DNA of 64,000 bases from contig CM061141.1 of assembly GCA_030789695.1 (NCBI GenBank), positions 273,017,655 to 273,081,654 of the forward strand, read 5' to 3'. How positions within the stretch are numbered: position 1 is the first letter of the stretch; every line of letters starts with the position of its first letter. Source of the DNA: Scilla litardierei (lineage: Eukaryota; Streptophyta; Magnoliopsida; Asparagales; Asparagaceae). This document shows positions 54,571 through 64,000 of the stretch, one piece after another. Below the pieces are notes generated by a model. It was not told the DNA's origin. It worked only from the letters and a program-made list of their open reading frames with translations, and did no database searches. The position numbers were made by a program, and so were the translations under genes.

Positions 54571-56637
54571 TAATGTCCCGCTTCCCGTGTGTCGTCACAA
54601 TTGTGTAAGTGTATGCAAGTCCCGCATGTGCCAGGAAAACAAGGAGAACAAGCAAAAAGAAATAAGATAATCATTAATAAACTCCACATCATGATACAGA
54701 ATTGAAATACATGGGTACAAAAGTACGACTCACAAGGCACTCTAAGACTAAACCAAAAGTACAAAAGAAGGGAAACCACAAGAACACTCACGCACATACA
54801 GTGCTCAAGGCCTGTCGTCATCAATCGAAAACTCTGACTCCAACGCCTCCGGATAATCTTGTGCATCACCTAGTGGGACAACAGAATTTATACCACAGCT
54901 CAGAGGAGTAGACAATATCTAGCCAAATGACACCATGGTAATAATAATGGTGCACAAAAGGAAAAATGAGCAACAATTATAATGACATGTTACAAAAATG
55001 AAACATGTTATGATTATTTAATGTTCTCAACTACTGTAAGGTGGTAGCTGCTAATGTGAACCAATTCTGGGTCGTGACTTATGAAGGAGAGCACTGTCTG
55101 CAACCCAAAGACCCTCTAGGACCGTAGGGGTGCTACCCCCGGATCGAGTCCAAAGAAGAAAGAACCGTAACTGTAACACTTTGACAAGGACTCATGACCC
55201 AAAGGATGGACGTCCTTCCAAACAGGGGCCAATAGACAGGCTCCAGTGGCTCCCGCACTCCCTCAATTATAAGTTTTCCTAAAACTCGGTGAGTCAAGCT
55301 GAATTAATCAATTATTAGTTTTAGTGTCGTGATGTGGGTTAAGTTTTGTATTATTAAACTACATAGTCAAGAAAGTCTACTGCCATACATGTAATAATAA
55401 CATGTCATGTCAAGAGCAACCTCAAATCCACCAGACATTCAGTAAAAGTGTCATCACAAGTAACAACACAGGAACTACACAATTTAATCACAATAATAAA
55501 CTTTCTAGCACCAGCATGGCATAACAATAAAACTGGCATGTAATAAAGAAAAGCAGAGATATTTTTTCAATATATCCCAAATCTGAACTGATATGAAAAA
55601 CACCCAACTGTTCGATGCAACGAACCAAGAAACAGAGGAAACATGATAATTGCTTGATAAAGAAAACCTAAAAGTCAAACTCGTAATGGCTCTAGATGTT
55701 CTAGGCCATTATGATCAGATTTGGGGTCTTTTCATCACGTGGTGGGGGGAACCCATGCCTACGGCAAAATCCATGGGGTTTCTAGGAAGGAATTAGGGGC
55801 TAACGACCAAGACGGCGGGGAACATGGCTCATATTCCAGGTAAACCACAACCCCCAAAACAACAAGCAGTTGATTCAACCGAACCCAACAAGCAACAGAA
55901 AAGGCCAGCCACAGTCATCAGTCAGCAAGGAGCCCAAAGTCGCAAGCAAGGGAAGCCACCGAACCCCAATTCAAGCAATGAAGGGGACAGACCGCAAGCA
56001 AGGGGGGCCGCAGCACCCCAAATCAACGAGCAAGGGACAAACCGAACCCAATCTTAGCCCCATGCAAGGACCCCGTAACCCCATGACAAGTATGCGAGGG
56101 AACCAACCCCACTAGATTACCGTAGGGACTCAAACCCTACTCTACTCTCCCAAATCATCCTCAACTGTTTGATAAAAATCCAATTTTTCTATCAAAACCC
56201 CAACGATTTCAACTCAGTTAAAGTATGCGAGAAATCAAAAGAAAACTGAACGTGATGGGAGATAAAGTCTACCGAAATCGTAGCCGAAGAACCAATGAAA
56301 AATTAAGAATCGAACGCCACCGTAGATCGAAGAAATTGATGTGAAATCAACCTACGAGCCACAAAAAATCAATCGACAGCTTCGGAAATGTAGGGAGAGA
56401 CTTATAGTGCATGCATGTAACCGAGAGGAGGAAGGAGGAGAGAGGAGTAAAATAGCCACCGAAGCAACTCCAGAGGGTCACAGTCGCATCATGGGGAACA
56501 TGGCCCTCCGTAGAGCCGCAGAGAAGGACGGGATTGCTGCCGTTGATGAGGACGGAGGACGGAGGATGGAGAGGGGGTCAAAATCCCCTACCGAGGGCCT
56601 CACGCCTAGAGGGGGGAGGGAGAGGGGGGGAGAAGGG

Positions 56638-56681
<44 letters not shown>

Positions 56682-56787
56682 CCCTGACGCCCTAGCGGTC
56701 TTCGTCGAGTGAAGCGGAGGGGGTGATCGAGCGAATTGAAGGGAAAAGAAGCCCCCGAGTGGGCTTGCGAAATTGGCTGTCGTGTCA
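54571..56787 (-). repeat. G-minus 5' LTR, about 2.2 kb
   Basis: The plus-strand left edge is TGTAATGTCCCGCTTCCC, and the right edge is placed at CTGTCGTGTCA (56787) by the TG...CA rule; the right edge is less sure. 55070-55270 (CGTGACTTATGAAGG..., GGACGTCCTTCC..., AGGGGCCAATAG) aligns with 62770-62930 of the LTR at the window end. A (GA)n run lies at 56641-56679. No palindrome array was seen. Confidence 0.75.
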
Positions 56788-56968
56788 AAAGAAAAAACAA
56801 GAGGGGGTTTCTATTAATAATGGGCCCTTACAAAGAGATTATCAATAAGAAGAAGAATTTCCTCCTTCCAAACTCAATCCAACATGATCTGATATAAACA
56901 AAGAGGCGGGATAATATAATGGTTTCCAGCATTTGACCTTGAGCAAGGTCAAATTTAGAGGGGGGTAA
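56788..56968 (+). mobile_element. E0 3' interior end and polypurine tract
   Basis: After the G-minus LTR, noncoding E0 sequence resumes and ends in TTTAGAGGGGGGTAA, a polypurine tract directly before the LTR at 56969. Confidence 0.7.
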
Positions 56969-57496
56969 TGTTGGGAACCTCCAAATTCAAATATCAATTT
57001 CAATCTATTACATTGAGAAATAACTTGGCATTAGTCCTATTAGTCGACTAATGCCATGTCAAAGAAAAGGTGTTCTCTTATAGTTGACTAATAAGACTAA
57101 TAGGACTTGTTAGTCGACTAATGGAAGGATAAGATCGAGAAATGATTTTGTATTAGTCAACTAATGTGAAACATTAGTCGACTAATAATTGAACATTAGA
57201 AAATAATCTGAAGTATGAGCTGATTACTGGTTGACTAATGGAAATTGTTAGTCGATTAACAATGAAATCAAGAGGCAGGAATTGATTTTGAAGACATTAG
57301 TTGACTAATACCACATGCAGATGTGGAGCTGTATCGATTAACTATAGCTAAATGGACAATTTTTATCAACTAAACACATGGAATTCAACTACTTCTTGGG
57401 GATCTAACTAATTAGAGGAATTATCACCCCATCCTTCTAGAAACGGGTTAGTTGAAGCGGTTGAAGAGATGATGACCAATTTTATAAGAAGACAGT
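56969..57496 (+). repeat. E0 3' LTR, truncated
   Basis: Starts TGTTGGGAACCTCC and matches 42264-42835 with substitutions and small indels, including the TTAGTCGACTAA array (57030-57310). It stops at TTTATAAGAAGACAGT, where the plus-strand gypsy LTR begins at 57497. Confidence 0.88.
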
Positions 57497-59453
57497 TGTA
57501 ATGACCCAGTTTTATTTCTTTCACTTTCTTTTTTAGAAGCCCGCACCAAGCCCATGGCCTTCAGCCCATTTCTCTTTTAATAAAAAAACCAAAACTTTAG
57601 ACAATCTCTCTCTCTTTCCCCCTTTCATCGTTTCATTCTCAAAAGAACCTGACCCGTGTTCTCTTTGTTTTCTCCGAGCGATGAACGTCAGCAGCGACCC
57701 GATAGGGTTTTTGAAAACCCTAGCCCGATTCAATCTCCTCATCACGCCACATCTTTTGGGAGGATCTCTTCTCCGATAAGATCTCTTTCCCCTTATCTCC
57801 TCACACGTTCTCTCTCGTCTATTTATACACAATAAATCTTAGGGTTTTTCTTCACAGGAAAATTGATTTTCTTTTCATAAAGTTTTTGATTGAGTTCCGA
57901 AATTGATTTCTGGATTCTTGGGATTTCTCGGCTTGGCTTCTACGGTGCACGATAGATTTTATTTACACTATTTCTTTCATACATTCTCTTCGTTTCGGAA
58001 ATTAGGGGGTTTTATAAGGAAATGATGATTCGAATTTTATATGAAAGGGATTTTTCCTTTCTTGATAAATATGGCATCACTAGGGCAAGGTAGCGACTTC
58101 GCCGCAGCCCCGTACCATTGACTTAGGGTTTTGGGAACTAGGGTTGGCCGCCGGGGTTTCCCTCTTCAATGGGGTGTTCGGCTGGATGTTGTCTTCCTGT
58201 TTTTGTCTTACTGTGGCTGTTCATCTCCCCGCGGATTATGTTTTTGGGCTCTTTTGGGCTCGGCTGTATTTATTTCTGCTGTCTGGGGTGTCCTGTGGTT
58301 GATTCTTTCATTATGTGTCTATTTTATGTGGACTTTTGGTATAGTAAATTGATAATGTAGCACGTAGACTAATTTTTGTGGGATTTTGAAGACATGGACG
58401 ACTGCTTTTACTTTCAAATTTTGAGGAGATTCTCCCCAGAGCTAGGTAGACCCCAGAAACCCATTATGGATGCCAATAAAGCGAATCTGATCCTACGGAT
58501 GCTTTAATGTTTCAAAATTGATTTAGTTTTAGTTTTTACTTGTTCAAAAGTCTTGATTGTTATAAATGTCGTGGAGTGGATTATGTAGGGTTTCTCATTG
58601 CTTTAGAAATTGATAGAAATTGATTGATAGAATTATTACAGTTAGAGGAGAAAATTATGTAATTAGAATTGTGAAAATGAAGTTATTGTTTTGTGATTTA
58701 TTAATACATTGGACTTAATGTTATAGATATTACAGTTTTGTGCACTATTCTTTTTATATAGTTTAGAAAGTATAGAACTAGAAGATAACTGAGATAGACA
58801 CTGAAATAGATAGAATGACACATGGAGGTTTTGGGAACACATAATTAAAGATCGGAAGAGTGGTAGAGACCACGCTCATTGACGGAATTGTAATGACGTG
58901 ACTGGGTCCTCTAATGAACTCTTGGACAAATGGAATTTAGAGCACATGTGAGCTCGCCTGTGGATTCCTAGGTGGTTCTTTAACTCGTTCTTTCACTTTA
59001 CATTATGAGTACAATAAAAATGAAATGTTAGATAGTTACAGTCGAATGCTTAGTGTTATTGGTTTGTTTAGGACTAGGGTTGCATGTAAAGTTATATTTG
59101 TTGTTTATTGTTAATATCGTTTATTTCATCTCCCTTTTAAATGTTTTTAACAGGAAGTGAACCATTGTACGAGGAGGCTCCAGTGTTTGAGGAGTCTGAA
59201 TTTCTAGTGGAGCGTGCTGATTTCTGAGACATGTAAGGAGAATGTTTACTTTTGGTTTAGCTTGTTTTCTTTATTTTTAGAATGAAAGACTACTAGTTCT
59301 CTTTTTAGTTATGCTTTTGTACTCTCTTGAAGGATGATAAAAGTTATTCCATTTATGAAATTACCTGTTTAGTTCAATACTGTTTTCACTGGTACATTGC
59401 GAAACCTGCACAAATAACGAAAAATGTAATAGTACCCAAAAAGGGGGCGTTAA
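57497..59453 (+). repeat. G-plus 5' LTR, about 1.96 kb
   Basis: Starts TGTAATGACCCAG and ends about GGGGGCGTTAAA (last CA mutated), followed by ATGGTGGCCCCATGCAGG. A TATTTATACA box is near 57820. The phrase CTCCAGTGTTTGAGGAGTC near 59180 resembles the codon-like tail of the solo LTR near 8510 (GAGCCTGAGTACC). Confidence 0.75.
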
Positions 59454-59639
59454 AATGGTGGCCCCATGCAGGTCCACACAAAACACCTCGTGAATAGTAT
59501 AGAGCAAACATGAAATGCTCATAAATGAACAATCGAACTGACATCCTTCTTTGGAATACAGAATGTCGAAAGCATGTAACCGTTGTGTTTGCACTACTAG
59601 GAGCATTCCGATAGTCACCAATGAGAATCTGACAGGAGA

Positions 59640-60953
59640 TCAGGTGATGGGAATGGATCTAGGACTGTGAACAATGTCAACCACATCCCTCACGAGAACG
59701 TCGACAATGGCAATGAGAGCAATGACAACGTCGACAGCCAGCTCAATGATAACGTCGACAAACAGCTCAATGATAACATCGACAATGTAAATGATATCAA
59801 TAACAGTGATGACAATAATACTGAGCAGCCAACATCGACGATTCAAATTTTAGATCAGACTTTACAAGAGATGATCCGAGCTTTACAGAGGGAGCTCGAG
59901 CACAGGTGTGAAGGAGTGCAACAATTTTGATCTCTCTTGCACAGGTGGGAAGGAGGAGTCCACCAGTTTTCAAAGGATCAAAGAACTCTCTTGCAGCAGA
60001 AGAATGGATGTGCTACACTGCTGACATGCTCAAAGCGGCACGGATCGTGCAGATTCGTGGGTGGACATGGCAAAGCTTTAGTGGATTCAAGATGCTAGGT
60101 TGTGGTGGGATTCCGAGGAAGACCGCTTGGTACAGCCGATTAGATGGTGCACTTTCAGGGAAAATTTCAATGCACAGTATTTCTCCCCAGAGGCGAAGAG
60201 GACATTGCAAGCCCAATTTATGAATCTGAAGTAAGGCTCCATGAATGTGGAACAGTATAATGTCGAGTTCTCCAGACTCAGCAGGTATATATATTCAACT
60301 TGCAAAGTTGATCAATAGATGTATGCAACTTACTAACAAGTTGTTTTTACATCTTTGCTAAGAACATCGTGTCCGACCCATTGGACAGAGCTCAACATTT
60401 CCAAGAAGGCCTAAACATCAAGATCCTGGAACCACTGTCGGGTTAAAGGTAAAGACTCACACCGAAGTACTCTCTGTAGCTCGAGACTATGAGTACGTAC
60501 AGCAGAAGGCAGAGCTAGAACGGCAAGCACATGCTTCTCAGACATGACATCCTCCACCTTCCAATCGACAGGCGCCTCGAACAGCTCAGCATACATCTTC
60601 CAAGAGGCCAACCCCACCACATCCACAGCAGCCACATCAGCGCTGACAGCAGACTGTCTGCCATTATTGCAACAAGCCAGGACACGTTAAGTCTGAGTGT
60701 CGTTACCTTTTGTACCAGTGCCTGATTCGGAGCAGATGACCACGATGCCAGAGACTGCCCCCAGAAGGGACATAGACCATCAGCTCCAGCACCGACAGCT
60801 GCATCAGCTACAGCTCCAGCGGGGAACACCCAGCGTGGACCCCCACTCATCGAAAAGGATTTCAGCAGTCGCGACCACAGGCTCCATCCCCTAAGCACCA
60901 GACATTCACCATGACAGCAGAGAAGGCCGAGGATATATGCCAGGTCATTACAG
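59640..60953 (+). pseudogene. G-plus gag, broken
   Basis: 59667-59930 has an unusual Asn/Asp-rich N-terminus (repeats of NDNVDNQLNDN kind) and QTLQEMIRALQRELEH. Then LAAEEWMCYTADMLKAAR, FNAQYFSPEAKRT-like and FAKNIVSDPLDRA-like pieces follow in changing frames, and the knuckle CHYCNKPGHVKSEC at about 60659-60700 is complete (CX2CX4HX4C). A Gln/His-rich tail reaches the intron. The segment 60288-60366 between CTCAGCAG and AACATC may be a second small intron or an insertion. Confidence 0.8.
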
Positions 60954-61027
60954 GTACAAATTTACCATTATCTTTCAATTTGTTTTATTGTACGATGTAT
61001 GCTTAGACATAGTTTTCACGATCGTAG
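60954..61027 (+). other. Probable spliceosomal intron (74 bp) between gag and protease of G-plus
   Basis: Donor ATTACAG|GTACAAAT and acceptor GATCGTAG|GTATTG bound a T-rich 74-bp segment homologous to 43386-43465. Splicing joins VITG to IVLVASNSAL. Confidence 0.6.
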
Positions 61028-62289
61028 GTATTGTGTTAGTAGCTAGTAATTCTGCCCTTGCTTTTTGATTTCGGAGCTTCACATTATTTTGTGGCATCAC
61101 GTTTTGCCAACCGACACATTGTTCCCATTTCACCCCATTTCTGGCTGAGACGTCAAGACAGGAGGTGGTGTGTTGTAGACAACTATTGGATATTCAACAT
61201 GCCCCGTAGTCATTTGTAGACGAGATATATACGCCGACTTTTTAGTCATTGATACACCGAGTTTCGATGATGTATTCGGGATGGACTGGCTATGGACCTT
61301 TCACGCCATAATTAATTGTCGACGCAGGAGAGTGGTGTTCAAGATCCCGAACCATCCGAAATTCAAATTCTTCAGTGGTAGTCGATCAGAAGGACCAGTG
61401 GAGTACAGAGCCAGACTTACGGATACCGTGTTGACTTCTATGGATGCTACACCAGAAAGACCGGAGATAGTAAAGGAGTTTCTAGACGTACTTCTGGATA
61501 GACTTACGAGATTGTCTCTGGACCGCACCGTGGAGTTTGTGATTCAGCTAGTTCCAGGAGCTCAACCTTACTTCAAGAATCCTTATGGTATGGTCACATC
61601 AGAATTGATTGAAGTCCGGACTCAGTTGGGCGAATTTTTGTAGAATGGATGGATTCGGCCTAGCGCATCATCATGGAGTGCCCTGATATTATTAGTAAAA
61701 AAGGATGGAACTAGGAGAATGTGTATGGACTACATGAAGTTGAATAAAGTGACGGTGACGAATAAGTACCTTCTACCATGCATCGATGACATGTATGATC
61801 AGCTTAAGAGTTCATGCATCTTTTCTAAGCTGGACTTGCAGGGCGGTTATCATCAGCTGAAAGTCAAGTGGGAGGACATTCACAAGACGTCTAGCACCAG
61901 ATACGGACATTACGAATTCTTGGTAATGTCGTTGGGTGTAACTAATGCAACCGCATTATTTATGAACCTAATGAACCAAGTGTTGTACGCGTATCTGGAT
62001 AAGTTCTTGGTGGTCTACCTTGACGACATCTTGATATACTCAAAGAGCAAATATGAGCACATATCACATTTGAGGATGGTCCTAGGAACCTTGAGGCGAC
62101 ATTAATAGTATGCTAGGTATAGCAACTGCGCATTCGGGATGAAGGTGGGATTTCTTGGCCATGTAGTATCAGGAGAAGGAATTGCAGTAGATCCAGAGAA
62201 GGAATCTGCCATTCTGAAGTGGCCAGCTCTTAAGACAGTATCCGAGATTCGAAGTTTTCTGGGTATGGCTGGTTATTACAGGAGGTTCT
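61028..62289 (+). pseudogene. G-plus protease and reverse transcriptase, broken
   Basis: Protease: FDFGASHYFVASRFA (about 61068, one base out of phase with the exon start; Phe where Ser/Thr is catalytic) and GMDWLWTFHAIINCRRR at 61281. Reverse transcriptase: [54 protein letters not shown], and active site [13 protein letters not shown] (about 62012). After two stops at 62103-62110 the connection reads [12 protein letters not shown] and [13 protein letters not shown], ending at 62289. Confidence 0.9.
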
Positions 62290-64000
62290 GTATCATCCCA
62301 GATACGGGTGCCGTCACACTCTCAATAGTTTTGCAGGTCTTGCAGATACCAGTGAAGTCAATATAGTTTAAACAGGAAATATTTAAGACAAAAATAAAAA
62401 TACTCATTTTATTCAACCTTGAAAAGAAATACAGTGTCTCGACAGAAAGGAAAACTACAATGCTCAACTAAAAAGATACTGAAAGAAAAAGACTAAAAGA
62501 AAGAGAAAACTCCCATGGTAACACAAATGATCAAAAATCCACGTCCTCAACAGGAAGCCATTCTCCTCGTACTGCGGAGCCTCCTCTTCAAGCTGTGAGT
62601 CACCTGATGGAATTGAACCACCATTAATAAAGTAGATTGAATCCATATTAAACTGTTTATTAATTTATTTTGCATGAATTTAAAAGACAAAAAAGAAATT
62701 GTAAAGGAAACTACTGATCTGACATGATTTTAAGTAACGGTAAGGATCAAGCAACTAACCAAAAGAATTATTGTTGTGACTTATAAGAGGAGAACACGAT
62801 GTGCAACATGAAGTCCACCTTGGACCGTAGGATGCTACACCGGGCCGGGTATAAAGGTCAACTGTACCAAGCACTCATGATCTATAAAAGGACATCCTCT
62901 CAGATAGGGGCCATAAATATGTCTTCAATCACCCCTGCACCCTCTCAATTATAAGTTACCCCATACTCGTGATGTCAAGTGTAGTTCTAATTCTAGGGTG
63001 TCAATTATCATATTCATGTAGCTGTCCCCTAAACTAGATAATTAGATAGTTATGCAAAATCATGTTCATGATTGTCTTGTCTTGTGCAAGAAAAACATGT
63101 GTACCAATATCGTTGCATAACTTCTAATCATGTAATTTAGTATATTCAACAACTTAAACTTTCAGATCTAACATGTCTAATCATATTATTCAGGAATCAT
63201 AACGTTCAACAATTAAAGTTAACGTTCAACAATAAAGTTGACAATTTCAGAAAGAAGATATTTAAAGCACAATTTGTAAGTAAAATAAAGTAAATAACGA
63301 AAACATTGAAAAATTTATGGAAGATGACTCAATGGATCGGATTCATTTTTTGGCACCATTAGTGGGTTGTGGTCTACCTGCCTAGAGGGGTTACTTAGAC
63401 CTTCGAGGGTACACACGAGATGTCTAACTCAAGTCCACGATATTTAACCGTATATTTTATAGAAACATCCCAACAACAAACATCAGATCAGTACCCAAAA
63501 CAGTGACAATAAACGGCAGCGAGACAACACACATGCATATGACCATCACACATGGAGTTCGGCAATCACACAGAGACATACAAGGGAACTGGACATGCAA
63601 GGAAGAACAGAACTGAAAACACATAAACTGGTACTTAAATGGGAAACCAAACTGAACACATAAAGGAAAACATATAACACAACTGAACACATAAGGGAAA
63701 ACATATAACAGAACTGGACACATAAGGGAAGGCAGAACTGAACATACAAGGGAAAAACAGAAACTACTCATACATACAGATCAACATCATGCAGAAATCT
63801 GTGAGTCAACAACAAAGTAATCATACAAGAGCAAGTCGGCATATACCCTTTAGAAATGTAGAAACCCCCTAATCCGTGCCTTCCCCTCGGCGGCCGATCA
63901 CAACTAATATCAACGCAAGGGTGTAAACGAAAATAGCGGACATCGGCAAAGAACGTCGTAAACTTAGATTGGTGCCAAAAGTAAATTCGGAGGGGTACTC
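62290..64000 (-). repeat. Minus-strand gypsy LTR, runs off the window
   Basis: The left edge TGTATCATCCCAGATACGGG is the sense-strand LTR end, comparable to TGTAATGTCCCGC at 54571. 62770-62960 (TGTGACTTATAAGAGG, GGACCGTAGGATGCTAC, CAGATAGGGGCC) aligns with 55070-55270. Near 63610-63760 a word of about 35 bp (GAACTGAACACATAAGG) is repeated about four times. It is either a solo LTR or the 3' LTR of an element whose body lies beyond 64000. The target site is GGTTC at 62285-62289. Confidence 0.75.

Larger units (their letters stand above)
43262..56787 (-). mobile_element. Gypsy element G-minus (LTR, gag, start of protease) containing deeper insertions
   Basis: On the minus strand the order is LTR (56787-54571), primer site, gag N-terminus (about 54550-54070), gag C-terminus (44282-43466), intron, protease start (43385-43262). 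Gag is split by a solo LTR with a GAATT duplication (44288-54064). The pol region and the other LTR are missing on the left. Gag and LTR are closely related to the plus-strand element at 57497, a Tekay-like gypsy family with LTRs near 2 kb. Confidence 0.8.
57497..62289 (+). mobile_element. Gypsy element G-plus, truncated in pol
   Basis: Plus-strand order: LTR (57497-59453), primer-site region, gag (59640-60953), intron, protease and reverse transcriptase (61028-62289). The sequence ends at the start of RNase H (MAGYYRRF), where another LTR has entered. It sits in the E0 3' LTR and is of the same family group as G-minus. Confidence 0.85.

Noticed and set aside
56341..56712. A 123-codon Arg/Glu-rich gene
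   Set aside because: It ends in a (GA)n run and lies in the G-minus LTR; it is composition-driven.
63457..63771. A Cys/Val-rich 104-codon membrane protein
   Set aside because: It is the antisense of short tandem repeats in the terminal LTR.

Overview
This window is nuclear DNA of a flowering plant. The evidence is the spliceosomal gene structure, plant-type gene remnants (a MIP1/RF298-type RING ligase fragment and a universal stress protein) and plant transposon lineages: sirevirus-type copia, chromodomain Ty3/gypsy, Tat/Athila-type gypsy, L1-type LINE, hAT, Harbinger-type MITEs and a tRNA-derived SINE. The genus cannot be told from the sequence. There is no sign of bacterial, organellar or viral-vector DNA.

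Layout. 1-3593 and 9945-13230 are two diverged copies of one composite block (5'-truncated LINE joined to an LTR with a tRNA-Asp type primer site). Between them, 3640-9136 holds broken plant gene pieces (RING ligase fragment, universal stress protein pseudogene, an unrecognised coding start), the last split by a 2.46-kb solo LTR with a perfect CCACC target duplication. 13291-27606 is a graveyard of three sirevirus-type copia elements: a minus-strand element with degenerate gag-pol and one LTR, a gag-only derivative, and the 3' end of a plus-strand element. 27607-29831 carries a CACTA-like end, two MITEs and a SINE with intact target duplications. 29900-30687 is the one convincing host gene start: G-box, TATA box, first exon of a coiled-coil protein and a splice donor. 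About 300 bp downstream a hAT element (31013-38413) is interrupted by a complete LTR element with 130-bp LTRs (31343-37673). 38414-42263 is low-copy-looking sequence with possible decayed exons.

42264 to the end is a deep nest: a copia-like element contains a gypsy element, which contains a Tat/Athila-like solo LTR, which contains a chromodomain gypsy element, which contains a sirevirus-like solo LTR. Target duplications support the three innermost insertions (GAATT, GATCT, and AATGG/AGTGG). On the right a plus-strand gypsy element cuts the outermost 3' LTR and is itself cut by another gypsy LTR that runs off the window.

Almost every retroelement reading frame is broken by stops or frameshifts, so the window looks mainly like old, silenced repeat DNA around one or a few genes. 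The most unusual signals are short palindromic motif arrays in LTRs of at least four unrelated families, a likely spliceosomal intron between gag and protease in two copies of one gypsy family, a one-sided overabundance of a 7-base word in the hAT-nested element, templated filler DNA at a duplication breakpoint, and the five-level nest with its target duplications. All calls come from reading the sequence by eye; percent identities are hand counts.
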